Shown here: piece after piece, positions 51,142-59,680 of the stretch | Numbering within the stretch: position 1 is the first letter of the stretch | Layout of the letters: the number at the start of each line of letters is the position of its first letter | Assembly (NCBI GenBank): GCA_963931255.1 | Contig: OZ006972.1 | Coordinates: 1,674,001-1,738,000, forward strand | Direction of reading: 5' to 3' | DNA: 64,000 bases | Source of the DNA: CALUVN01 sp944323595 | Lineage (GTDB): Bacteria > Cyanobacteriota > Vampirovibrionia > Gastranaerophilales > Gastranaerophilaceae | Position numbers and translations under genes: made by a program | The notes under the pieces: generated by a model | Database searches by the model: none | Told to the model about the DNA's origin: nothing | What the model saw: only the letters and a program-made list of their open reading frames with translations

Positions 51142-52050
51142 ATGGATTTATTACATATATTTACGGATATTCCGATATTAATCGTATTATTTACGTTCGT
51201 ATTTTCAGTATGTTTTTGTATCAACAGATACTTGTATGTCGGAAAAAATTTGAAAATCTTTTATGCATTTATCTGTAGATTTAAAAAAACAGACCTTAAT
51301 TTCAGGTTTAAAGAGATAGATGAATGGATGAGCATGAATCCATATGTATCATCTGCCTGGTTAGAGTTCAAAAATACTCTTGTATTTTCAGAGTCAGTAG
51401 CATTAAAAACTAAAGACAACGATTTGACATATAAGGATGTTTCCTCTACCGTTCAAAATATTCAAACTACGGTAGATCCATTGTATTTTTTCAGTGAAGA
51501 GTTTCTTGTAACAGGAAAATACAACAGCAAATTTTTAAGCGCAGTGCCGACAGTACTGACCGGTTTTGGTCCGTTGTTTACATTCTTGAACATTGCGATA
51601 GCTTTCGGTAAGTTGGACTTTTCATCTCAGGAAAAAATTCTTACATCAGTTGCAGGCTTGATGTCATCCATGCAGGTTGCGGCTCTCGTATCAGTATTTG
51701 CGGTAGGTGCATCTCTTATTTTCATATTGACTGAAAAAATGCTTTATAACAATATTATCTTGAGAAATTTGCATAAATGCCAGGATGTTATGGGCAAGTT
51801 ATTTGATAACATTTCTTCTGAAAAATTCCTGTTTGAACTTTTAAGAGAAACAAAAATTCAAAATAATTCAATTACTAATATGATAACAACTATTCCAAAT
51901 AATTTTAAAGTAGCCTTGAATTCTGGTATTGCAAGTAATCTTGTTCCATATTTGGAAAATCTTATTTTCGGATTGAACCAGTTAAATAAACAGATGAAAG
52001 AAGTAGCTAAAAACAGCGGTAAGTCTGATGCTGTAGATGAATTATTCTAA
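51142..52050 (+). CDS. MotA/ExbB/ZorA-like proton-channel protein
   Basis: 302 residues with three membrane helices: ~8-30, ~141-160 (LTGFGPLFTFLNIAIAF) and ~177-197 (LMSSMQVAALVSVFAVGASL). The pair of helices with GFGPLFTFL and the later long coiled tail (~200-302) match the ZorA/ExbB branch, not MotA, which has four helices. Family knowledge: five copies surround a ZorB/MotB dimer and couple proton flow to rotation. The next gene is its OmpA-domain partner, 15 bases downstream. No flagellar genes lie in the window. Confidence 0.75.
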   Translation: MDLLHIFTDIPILIVLFTFVFSVCFCINRYLYVGKNLKIFYAFICRFKKTDLNFRFKEIDEWMSMNPYVSSAWLEFKNTLVFSESVALKTKDNDLTYKDVSSTVQNIQTTVDPLYFFSEEFLVTGKYNSKFLSAVPTVLTGFGPLFTFLNIAIAFGKLDFSSQEKILTSVAGLMSSMQVAALVSVFAVGASLIFILTEKMLYNNIILRNLHKCQDVMGKLFDNISSEKFLFELLRETKIQNNSITNMITTIPNNFKVALNSGIASNLVPYLENLIFGLNQLNKQMKEVAKNSGKSDAVDELF

Positions 52051-52065
52051 GGAGTTTTGCTGATT

Positions 52066-52770
52066 ATGGGTATGATGGCGAAAAAAGGGCATTCCGGAGA
52101 AGTTGAGGAAAACGTATTCTGGACAACCATGTCTGACTTGATGTTAGGTCTGGCAATTGTATTTATGACATTGTTTGTACTTGCGATGACAGGTTTTACG
52201 CAGGAAACCATTGAAATGCAGCAAAACCAGATGAAAGCAACAGAGCAGCTTGCAGAAAGGTTGCAAGATGCGGGTATTGATGCCGATGTTGATAAACTGA
52301 CAGGGCAGGTTAAAATTTCAAATTTGCAGCTGTTTGAAGTTAACAGCTGGACACTTTCACCTAAAGGTAAAGCTTATCTTGATAAATTTTCTCCTATTTA
52401 CATAAATACCATATTTACGCATGAAATTTTAAAAGATACAGTAAGAAACATTGTAATTCAGGGGCACACTGATTCCCAAACTTTTGCCGGTTTGAAGACG
52501 GAAGATGAACAATTTGTAAAAAACATGGATTTGAGCACAAAACGTGCTAATGCGGTTGCTGAATACATGTTTAAAACCAATTTTAATAAGGAATTTAGTC
52601 CGCAGCTTCGCAAAATGCTAGTTGTAGAAGGTCGGAGTTTTTCCGATCCTATACTTGTCGATGGCAAAGAGGATTTTGATAAGAGCAGACGTGTTGAATT
52701 GAAACTTGTTGTTAAACCTAAAAATATCTCAAGAATTTTCGGTATGACATTTGGCGGAGTGTTTGAATGA
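52066..52770 (+). CDS. MotB/OmpA/ZorB-like stator partner
   Basis: 234 residues from ATG 52066, chosen because AAGGAG lies 11 bases upstream; a TTG nine bases earlier is too close. One membrane helix (~26-46) is preceded by FWTTMSDLM, in which Asp24 fits the essential proton-carrying Asp of MotB/ZorB. A short linker leads to a peptidoglycan-binding OmpA domain (VIQGHTDSQTF, LSTKRANAVAEYM, KSRRVELKLV). It pairs with the upstream MotA/ZorA-like gene and overlaps the next gene by four bases. Confidence 0.8.
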   Translation: MGMMAKKGHSGEVEENVFWTTMSDLMLGLAIVFMTLFVLAMTGFTQETIEMQQNQMKATEQLAERLQDAGIDADVDKLTGQVKISNLQLFEVNSWTLSPKGKAYLDKFSPIYINTIFTHEILKDTVRNIVIQGHTDSQTFAGLKTEDEQFVKNMDLSTKRANAVAEYMFKTNFNKEFSPQLRKMLVVEGRSFSDPILVDGKEDFDKSRRVELKLVVKPKNISRIFGMTFGGVFE

Positions 52771-54128
52771 TAGATAAAAACTCTATATTAGAAACTATAA
52801 ATATGATAAAGCTGCATAACCTTGATATCAGGACGGTTACGCTGGCGTTGAGTTTAAGAGATTGTGTGTCAGAAGATATTGATGTTGTTTGCGACAAAAT
52901 TTATAACAAAATAAAAAAATATGCGCAAAATTTGGTAGAATATGCAAATGATCTTGAAAATGATTACTCAATACCAATTATAAATAAAAGAATAGCAGTC
53001 ACCCCTATCTCTATGATTGGTGAGGCTTGTACAAATCCTGATTATGTAAAGATTGCTAAAACTCTTGATAAAGCGGCAGAGGAAGTTGGGGTCAATTTTA
53101 TAGGCGGTTTTTCTGCACTGGTTGAAAAGGGCTTTACCAGAGGTGACAGGCTTTTAATGGAAAGTATTCCTGAAGCTCTTGCTCAGACGGAGCGGCTTTG
53201 TTCTTCCATAAATCTTGCATCATCAAAAGCCGGTATAAATATGGATGCTGTTTTAAAAATGGCAGAAACGGTAAAACGAGCAGCAGAGTTAACCAGAGAC
53301 AGAGATTGTATTGGTGCTGCAAAACTTGTATGTTTTTGTAACTCCGCAAGTGACAATCCATTTATGGCAGGTGCCTTTTGCGGGGTAGGGGAGCCTGAAT
53401 GTGCCTTGAATGTCGGAGTTTCCGGACCGGGTGTTGTGCGTGCGGCAATTGAAGAACTCGGGTTTGATGCTGATATGAGTGAACTTGCTAATACTATTAA
53501 AAAAATTGCGTACAAAATTACAACAACGGGAGAATTAGTTGGTAGAAAACTTGCCAGTCGGCTTGATATTCCATTTGGTGTAATAGATTTATCATTGGCC
53601 CCGACACCGGCGGAGGGGGACAGTGTCGCAGGCATTTTTCAGGCAATGGGTCTGGAGCATGCAGGGGCGCACGGAACAACCGCTGCGCTTGCTATGCTTA
53701 ATGATGCGGTGAAAAAAGGCGGGATTATGGCAAGTTCCCATGTGGGCGGGCTTTCAGGCGCATTTATACCGGTTTCGGAAGATGCAGGTATGATTGAAGC
53801 TGCGACTTTCGGGCATTTAACTTTTGATAAATTGGAAGCAATGACGTCAGTATGCTCTGTCGGTCTTGATATGATTGCAATACCTGGGGATACTCCTGTC
53901 GATACAATTGCGGGGATGATTGCAGATGAAATGGCAATTGGTATGATAAATAAGAAAACTACTGCTGTCAGAGTAATTCCTGTAATAGGCAAAGGTGTAG
54001 GTGATAAAATTTATTACGGTGGACTTCTTGGCGAAGCACCTGTAATTCCTGTTAATAAACTTTCTGCTACAAAATTTGTACGCCGCGGCGGCAGAATTCC
54101 TGCACCTATCCACAGTTTGAATAATTAA
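52767..54128 (+). CDS. PFL family protein (DUF711/UPF0210)
   Basis: 453 residues, the usual length of UPF0210. Typical segments are TVTLALSLRDCVSEDIDVVCD, NKRIAVTPISMIG, GFSALVEKGFTRGDRLLM, LAPTPAEGDSVAGIFQAMGL and GGRIPAPIHSLNN at the end. The fold is related to pyruvate formate-lyase and the family is widespread in anaerobes; the reaction is not established. The ACT-domain gene that often precedes it is absent; here it overlaps the stator partner gene by four bases (ATGATAG). Confidence 0.93.
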   Translation: MIDKNSILETINMIKLHNLDIRTVTLALSLRDCVSEDIDVVCDKIYNKIKKYAQNLVEYANDLENDYSIPIINKRIAVTPISMIGEACTNPDYVKIAKTLDKAAEEVGVNFIGGFSALVEKGFTRGDRLLMESIPEALAQTERLCSSINLASSKAGINMDAVLKMAETVKRAAELTRDRDCIGAAKLVCFCNSASDNPFMAGAFCGVGEPECALNVGVSGPGVVRAAIEELGFDADMSELANTIKKIAYKITTTGELVGRKLASRLDIPFGVIDLSLAPTPAEGDSVAGIFQAMGLEHAGAHGTTAALAMLNDAVKKGGIMASSHVGGLSGAFIPVSEDAGMIEAATFGHLTFDKLEAMTSVCSVGLDMIAIPGDTPVDTIAGMIADEMAIGMINKKTTAVRVIPVIGKGVGDKIYYGGLLGEAPVIPVNKLSATKFVRRGGRIPAPIHSLNN

Positions 54129-54192
54129 TATTTATAATTATTATGGGCGGAAACATGCTTTTTATATTCCCATATCCGCTGACGTTTTTATT

Positions 54193-55521
54193 TTAGAACT
54201 GTAGAGCATGTGCAAATAGTTCGCCGACTCGCAGATTATAATTCCGTCCGTCATCTTTAGTAAAAAGATTTGCCCAGTGGTTTTCCGGTGTTCTGTCGGT
54301 AGAATATGACGGGTTTGTCATCATTATATGATGCGTGTTTGTATCATATCTGAGCGGAAACAAATCATGTGTCTGCATAAAACTCGGCAGCTTGTCGCTT
54401 GCCTGATAAAATCCGAAAAGAGCCGTATTTATACGGTTTAAAAGCTGCTCATAAGAAAGCCCGCCCTCATAGTTATCATTTTCTACCTGTACACCGGGAG
54501 CATAGTCGCGCATGTACTTACATTTCTCAGAAAGACTTCTAACCGCATAAAAATCATCTCCAGTAATAAAATCAGTGCCGGCAGTTAACCCCATAAGACG
54601 ATATCTTTCAAAATCATCTGAACTTTTTTCCCCGACAAAACTAATATTATTTTTACCGGAACGCTTTCTTATTTCGTATAAAATATACTGCATTTGCTGG
54701 TATTCCGGGAGGTCGCCGACTCCGGTATAATTCCCGCAGTCAAATCCTCCAATGTGTTTTGCTGAATCTATAAACATTGACTCAAAACCTAAATTCATAA
54801 GTTTAACACATTCATTTATATAAATTTCCTGATGTTCCGGATTGCACCAATTGAATGTCACGTCTTCTTCATAAGGATGCGCAACTTTCATCTGGTCTGC
54901 GGAAATAACCATCCGGAATCCTGTTTTTAATCCCCTGAAATTCGCAAGATTATTAAAGGCCTGTATCTGTTCTTCAGGTGAAATTTTATCTGCTATAGAA
55001 AAATCTATAATATTTTCACTGTATCCGGCATTGAGTTTCAGACCGTATATTGAATTTTCTTCCCACGGTGCTTTGTTGTAACCGTCTCCGTATATATTGG
55101 GAAAAATTTGTGAAATGATAATACAATTAGCCCAGCTGTTAGCAGATGGCGGGATTGCAGGTAAAATTTTTATCATGCTTAAAATACCGTTGCTGCATCT
55201 GTCATTATGCATTTCTGCGATTGCGCGGTTATTAATTTCAATGTAATTGGCGAGCCGTCCCCATTTATCACCGTAATTTGGTGTCATTATGTTATCAGGG
55301 AATTTGTCGTAAAAAATTTCACCCTCGGATAATGTTAATATTGAAGCAACGGCATCTTTTACGCTGCGGGATAAAATTTCAACTGGCAAAATATTCCCCA
55401 GCCATTTTTTACGGCTGCCGTTTCCCAGTGCCCGAAACATTTTCGTTTCGCTCCACCTGTCAGGTTTGAATTTTGTGTTGTGCCCGAGAGCTTTTAAAAG
55501 TTTTTCGCATGAATTTACCAT
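54193..55521 (-). CDS. Amylase-like TIM-barrel glycosidase-type protein
   Basis: 442 residues. The segment LGFESMFIDSAKHIGGF resembles the GH13 strand with the catalytic nucleophile (GxRxDAxKH), and SFVGEKSSDDFERY resembles the acid/base Glu strand. TFNWCNPEHQEIYINECVKLM before it also fits amylases, where a similar segment precedes the nucleophile. The expected DxxxNH and HD motifs are not obvious, so it may be a divergent or inactive relative. No signal peptide is visible, suggesting intracellular use. It is convergent with DUF711. Confidence 0.45.
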   Translation of the reverse strand: MVNSCEKLLKALGHNTKFKPDRWSETKMFRALGNGSRKKWLGNILPVEILSRSVKDAVASILTLSEGEIFYDKFPDNIMTPNYGDKWGRLANYIEINNRAIAEMHNDRCSNGILSMIKILPAIPPSANSWANCIIISQIFPNIYGDGYNKAPWEENSIYGLKLNAGYSENIIDFSIADKISPEEQIQAFNNLANFRGLKTGFRMVISADQMKVAHPYEEDVTFNWCNPEHQEIYINECVKLMNLGFESMFIDSAKHIGGFDCGNYTGVGDLPEYQQMQYILYEIRKRSGKNNISFVGEKSSDDFERYRLMGLTAGTDFITGDDFYAVRSLSEKCKYMRDYAPGVQVENDNYEGGLSYEQLLNRINTALFGFYQASDKLPSFMQTHDLFPLRYDTNTHHIMMTNPSYSTDRTPENHWANLFTKDDGRNYNLRVGELFAHALQF

Positions 55522-55604
55522 ACTATGTTTATAAAAAATTTAATAGGATTTTTCATTAGCATATTGGTTAATAATGGCGTTCTATCAATTTTTTTATCTA
55601 CATG

Positions 55605-55633
55605 TTGACAAACAAATTTGTTTAAGTTAAAGT
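55605..55633 (+). promoter_or_regulatory. Promoter of the 341-residue gene
   Basis: Perfect -35 TTGACA (55605-55610), a 17-bp spacer and TAAAGT (55628-55633), about 36 bases before ATG 55670. A small palindrome ACAAATTTGT lies in the spacer. Confidence 0.5.
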
Positions 55634-55669
55634 TAGTTATGCCTAACAAATTGAATAAGAAAACATAAC

Positions 55670-56695
55670 ATGAGAATTCAAACAATCGCAAAATTCGTGG
55701 ATCAACCGGTCATATTAAATAAATTGCAGCAGAAGATGCCGTCACTGTTAATTGGTACAGGTACAGCATATGGGTTATATGACACATTTGCGCACTCAGA
55801 GGGTAAGAGCAAGCTTAGACGGGGGATAAAAAACGCCATCATCATTTCAAGTACGATTACCGCATCCCTTGTCGGAGCAAGAGGTTTGAAGTTAAACGGC
55901 AAAAAAATTATCAACGGGTTGATGGAAAATACTCCTCTTGATAAACTCCTACAAAAACAAACAGAAGCAGTCAATCATTTCATTTCAAACAAAAAGCCGC
56001 AGGACGAAAACCTCTTGTCTATTTTAAACAAAGCAAAGACAACTCATTTGTCTTGTGATGACATTGAAACTCTGTCGGCAAAACTTCCTCTTGACGCCGA
56101 CAGAGACTCTTTGTTTAATGTTATACTTCCGGAAAAAGAAAACTTGAGTTCAAAAGAGATTTTCGGAGAAATAAAACGTCTTTCACTACTAGGTGCAATC
56201 CCTGTTGCAGGCGGTATCGTCGGTGGTATTGCAGCAGACGCTGTTACAAATAGTTTAAACAAAAGAAAAACTGCAGATAAGATTAAAGAGGGATTTTATC
56301 AATATTTTGCAAATATATTCTTGTGCAATGTAGGGGCAGGTGCTGCGCTCTACAGTGCAGAGAAGCTTGCTGCTGCAAATATTATCAAACCTTTAAAACC
56401 GGCACATAAATTATTCACCATTCTTGCCGGAATAACTGCTACCGGTATTGTGGGAGGTAGTTTTATCGCAAATTACTTAAGTAAAAAATTAATCAATCCG
56501 CTTTTCGGGCAAAAAACTGACCAAAAACTATACGACGAAAGAAAACCGGAATTAACTGACATCGCACTACACGCGGATGACATCGCAACAGCCGGCGTAT
56601 TATCCGGATTTAAATGGATAGAGCCGGCTCTTCCTCTTATGTATTTTGTTTCAGGATACAGAGCTGGAATAGGATATAGAAATGTTAACAATTAG
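55670..56695 (+). CDS. Lineage-specific membrane protein, 341 residues
   Basis: No family recognised. Hydrophobic Gly/Ala-rich segments occur at ~26-36, ~51-68 (AIIISSTITASLVGARG), ~180-200 (LGAIPVAGGIVGGIAADAV), ~220-240 and ~254-275 (LFTILAGITATGIVGGSFIA). These suggest several membrane passes or membrane-inserting helices. The region between ~75 and 170 is soluble and helical. It stands before the three-gene set at 56886-59562 but is separated from it by a strong promoter, so it is transcribed separately. The style resembles the 477- and 500-residue proteins. Confidence 0.55.
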   Translation: MRIQTIAKFVDQPVILNKLQQKMPSLLIGTGTAYGLYDTFAHSEGKSKLRRGIKNAIIISSTITASLVGARGLKLNGKKIINGLMENTPLDKLLQKQTEAVNHFISNKKPQDENLLSILNKAKTTHLSCDDIETLSAKLPLDADRDSLFNVILPEKENLSSKEIFGEIKRLSLLGAIPVAGGIVGGIAADAVTNSLNKRKTADKIKEGFYQYFANIFLCNVGAGAALYSAEKLAAANIIKPLKPAHKLFTILAGITATGIVGGSFIANYLSKKLINPLFGQKTDQKLYDERKPELTDIALHADDIATAGVLSGFKWIEPALPLMYFVSGYRAGIGYRNVNN

Positions 56696-56706
56696 ACTGT
56701 GATAAA

Positions 56707-56735
56707 TTGACATTGTGCTGCCGTTATCATAGGAT
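56707..56735 (+). promoter_or_regulatory. Strong promoter of the 56.9-59.6 kb operon
   Basis: TTGACA (56707-56712), a 17-bp spacer and TAGGAT (56730-56735). It predicts a ~140-base leader before ATG 56886. That leader is rich in self-complementary segments (GGAG/CTCC, CAGCTGCTGGC/GCAGCC), but I could not match it to a known riboswitch. Confidence 0.5.
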
Positions 56736-56885
56736 TTTTATAGAGGAAATGGAGTGAATATCTCCAGCTGCTGGCGCAGCCGTAAAAGCCGGAACACTCA
56801 AGAAAAAACATTCTTCCACGCGCAGATTGGAAGTGTTAATAATTTTCTTAGTGTCCTCTGCTGGAAGTCAAGCGAGGATTTTTTA

Positions 56886-57593
56886 ATGCAGTTAGCTGCT
56901 AGACAAGCCAATAATGCGAGAGTCGGAACCTGTCCGCACGGACTGCCGTTAGGTGCCTGTCCTATATGTAACGGAATGGGCGGCGGAGGAGGCATGCGAA
57001 AAGCTGATTTTTCTGCTAAACCTGGCGAAATGAGCTGGAATGAATGCGCGGCTATAGGTGCATTTTTAAAAGCACAGCAGCAGGCAAAAGAAGCAAGGGC
57101 TCAGGATGCTGTGAATTTTGCGCAAAGAGCGCTGGCATTTCAAAATTCCATGACTGCAGCGCATCAGAGAATGACAGAACTCGCGCAATTTTTTACAAAA
57201 AATACGCCCGCTATAATAGCAAAACCGGCTAATTTTGTGATTAATACACTTATACTCGGTACCGTGAATATTCTAAGAAATATCCCGGCTGCGATAGGTA
57301 ATATTACGCAGAATATATCACAAAAGCTTGCCGATATCTCAGATAAACTTGCAGCTGTATACGGCGAAGTCAAAACCGCAATCTCCAAAAAAATCTCGGA
57401 AACATTTAATGACTTTAAGAAAAAAGTTAAATCTTTGTTCGCAATATTCCAGCCGCTTGACGCAGACAATGATGATAAAAAAATAGATGAAGCTAAAAAA
57501 GCATTTGAACTTAAAACTTTTATACATAATCTGTATAAAAAATTAACCGGAACAGATAAGGATTTGAAACAAGATGAACACGATACAGTTTAA
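56886..57593 (+). CDS. Zinc-knuckle (CPHG..CPIC) helical protein
   Basis: 235 residues from ATG 56886, chosen for its GAGG site; an upstream in-frame extension from 56754 would overlap the promoter leader. Residues ~14-28 hold TCPHGLPLGACPICNGM, a Cys/His set (CxH...CxxC) likely to bind zinc, followed by Gly repeats. The rest is Ala/Gln-rich helix (AFLKAQQQAKEARAQDAV) with a hydrophobic patch (FVINTLILGTVNILRNIPAA) and a charged tail. Similar proteins are familiar from this lineage. It overlaps the next gene by 20 bases. Confidence 0.7.
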   Translation: MQLAARQANNARVGTCPHGLPLGACPICNGMGGGGGMRKADFSAKPGEMSWNECAAIGAFLKAQQQAKEARAQDAVNFAQRALAFQNSMTAAHQRMTELAQFFTKNTPAIIAKPANFVINTLILGTVNILRNIPAAIGNITQNISQKLADISDKLAAVYGEVKTAISKKISETFNDFKKKVKSLFAIFQPLDADNDDKKIDEAKKAFELKTFIHNLYKKLTGTDKDLKQDEHDTV

Positions 57594-59076
57594 TGATGTG
57601 GAAGCCCAGCGGCAGCAGCGCTACCTGACAACGACCCAGAGGAAAAACAGTAAGCAAACCAAAGAAGGTGTTGTTGTCAATTCTCTAATAAAAGATAGTG
57701 CTAATGCTGCTGACTGTAATTTGAATGATACCTATGATTCGCTTGTAATATCTAAAAATGTCAAAATGCCGGATAAATTATATGAAAAACATACATCAGG
57801 CGAAAAAAGCCTTATTCCTATAAGTGCAATAGCTGTTGGTGTTATGGGCGGAATAACCGCTTTAACGGCTTTTATCAGTAAAAATATTTCTAACAATCAG
57901 AATATAGATGAATTGAAACGCCTGCCTGATTTAACCAGAAATTGTGCACTTAACGAAGAAACCCATCAGGCTCTGTATCACATGATTAAATGCACAAACA
58001 AAAAAACAATATTGGCGGGAACAGGTGTTCTTGCGCTTACAGCAATGGCATTTATGGGAAAAACTTTTCTCGAGGGATTCCGTGATGTCTGGGTTAAAAA
58101 ACGGGAAGCAGATATACAAAAAAATCTTCAGGAAAAGCTTATTGATATTGAAACACAGTCTTTCTCAGGAAAAATTCAAATTATCAGAAGCATGATGTCA
58201 GAAAAGGCGGAAGAATTCAGTAAATATATTTCAAATGACCACGAACCTGTTCTCACTAATTTCGGTAAAAAAATCCGCGGCGAAATTTCGTTTAAAGCTC
58301 ATAAGGATAAACAAAATAATAATAAACAAGAAAATAATATAAATTATTTCCTGCTTGGCGGCGCAACTTTTGCCTCAATAGTAGGGCTTGGATTTGTTGC
58401 GTTGAAAAATCTCACCAGAGGGAAAGCCGGTATTGAAACGAATATTAAAACAACCAGAGAAGCTATAGATAAAATTATTCAAGGCGCAACTCCTGATACT
58501 TTTGAGAATGACAAACAAACTCTTACTAAACTGTTTGACTGGATTAACGCGCCCGATGCTGAAATTAAAGAAGCTTTGAAAAAGTTAAAAGCTTCTCCTG
58601 AAGAGAAAAAAGAATTTATTGAATATATTCTCACCAAATTAAAAACATCAACAACAAAAGTAGACAGTGCAGTAGGAGGCGACGGAACTCCAAAACCTAC
58701 TTTCTATTCTCACGTTGATGATTACAGAGCTTTTTTCTATAATTATCTGTTGGATACGAAAAATCCGTACTTTAAGCAGCTATTCTTTGGTATTACAGGA
58801 CTTACCGCCATAGGATACAGTGGAAAACTTGCAGGAGAGGCCATTAAAGACGTTCAGGTCAAAAAAATTAATGCGGAAACGGAAGCAGAATTGCAGCAGC
58901 GCCTTGTGTCTACGGAACTGCGTAATTTTAAAGCCAAAAAAGACGCATCTATTAAACCTCTGATGAAAGAATTCTACAAACAGGTAGACAACGGTAAGCC
59001 GAAAGAAGAATTAAAAGTCATGGCGGATAATATACTCTTTGAAATCAAAAACGGCGCTCCGTTTGTTTATTCATAA
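57574..59076 (+). CDS. Lineage-specific membrane protein, 500 residues
   Basis: No family recognised. Predicted membrane helices lie at ~72-95 (AIAVGVMGGITALTAFIS), ~144-165 (ILAGTGVLALTAMAFMG), ~255-275 (FLLGGATFASIVGLGFVAL) and ~405-420. Two Lys/Glu coiled segments (VKKREADIQKNLQEKLID and VKKINAETEAELQQRLVSTE) follow similar helices, so the protein looks internally duplicated (GKTFLEGFRDVWVKK versus GKLAGEAIKDVQVKK). It overlaps the zinc-knuckle gene upstream and ends 12 bases before the next gene. The three probably act together, but in what is unknown. Confidence 0.6.
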   Translation: MNTIQFNDVEAQRQQRYLTTTQRKNSKQTKEGVVVNSLIKDSANAADCNLNDTYDSLVISKNVKMPDKLYEKHTSGEKSLIPISAIAVGVMGGITALTAFISKNISNNQNIDELKRLPDLTRNCALNEETHQALYHMIKCTNKKTILAGTGVLALTAMAFMGKTFLEGFRDVWVKKREADIQKNLQEKLIDIETQSFSGKIQIIRSMMSEKAEEFSKYISNDHEPVLTNFGKKIRGEISFKAHKDKQNNNKQENNINYFLLGGATFASIVGLGFVALKNLTRGKAGIETNIKTTREAIDKIIQGATPDTFENDKQTLTKLFDWINAPDAEIKEALKKLKASPEEKKEFIEYILTKLKTSTTKVDSAVGGDGTPKPTFYSHVDDYRAFFYNYLLDTKNPYFKQLFFGITGLTAIGYSGKLAGEAIKDVQVKKINAETEAELQQRLVSTELRNFKAKKDASIKPLMKEFYKQVDNGKPKEELKVMADNILFEIKNGAPFVYS

Positions 59077-59088
59077 GAAAGGTCATAT

Positions 59089-59562
59089 ATGGATATTAAG
59101 CCGGTTACAAATGCATATATATATAATAATATGAATAATAGGGTTTCTATACAGCAGCCGACGCCTCAGAGAAATTACTGCCTGTTTGATAAGAATAAAG
59201 TAGACTGTTTTGTAAAACAAAAAGAAAACGCGCTGCCATACCTGAATGATGTTCTTATGCATTCTAATAATGAAGACCAGATTACAGAAACATTATATAT
59301 ATTAGACAGAATGCTTGATGACGGCACTAAAGGAATTGATAAAATGTATCCGACTCTTTCTCGTTTCAATAAAACAAAATCTCCAAATATACAAACATTT
59401 TTAGCCGGAATTTACAGAAAAACACAAATTCCCGATGCGTTTGGTCCGCTCGTTAGCATGTTAATTCAAAATTCCTTAAATCCACAGCCATCATGTTTCG
59501 ATCCTAATGAAGAGGTCGGAGGTGCAATCCTGTCCTATCTTTCGCCCCGTTTTCGCAGTTAA
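59089..59562 (+). CDS. Small helical protein, 157 residues
   Basis: No family recognised. Residues ~45-130 show repeated helix pairs (NALPYLNDVLMHSNNED, TETLYILDRMLDDG, IQTFLAGIYRKTQIPD) reminiscent of HEAT-like repeats. The N-terminus is Asn/Gln-rich and flexible. It has no signal peptide. It follows the 500-residue gene by 12 bases with AAGAAAGG as ribosome-binding site and is the last gene of the operon. Confidence 0.6.
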   Translation: MDIKPVTNAYIYNNMNNRVSIQQPTPQRNYCLFDKNKVDCFVKQKENALPYLNDVLMHSNNEDQITETLYILDRMLDDGTKGIDKMYPTLSRFNKTKSPNIQTFLAGIYRKTQIPDAFGPLVSMLIQNSLNPQPSCFDPNEEVGGAILSYLSPRFRS

Positions 59563-59680
59563 GTTTTTCTTACAATTGTAACAAAAACTTAACAAAAAGG
59601 TATAAAAAATTAAAGATTTAGGAAAGAAATGCCGAAAACATGAGTACTAGATACGAAACGAACGAAAGGGACAAAGCCTT

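Noticed and set aside
50832..51278. Plus-strand reading frame of about 148 residues
   Set aside because: It is antisense to the 47-residue small gene and overlaps the ZorA-like gene in another frame; composition is not protein-like.
51142..52770. Complete Zorya defence system
   Set aside because: Only ZorA- and ZorB-like genes are present; no ZorC, ZorD or ZorE-like gene is adjacent, so only an orphan stator pair is reported.
51142..52770. Flagellar MotA/MotB
   Set aside because: The channel protein shows three membrane helices and not four, and no flagellar gene lies in the window.
56754..56885. N-terminal extension of the zinc-knuckle protein
   Set aside because: It has no ribosome-binding site, unusual Cys/Ser/Trp-rich composition, and overlaps a structured leader; ATG 56886 has GAGG upstream.
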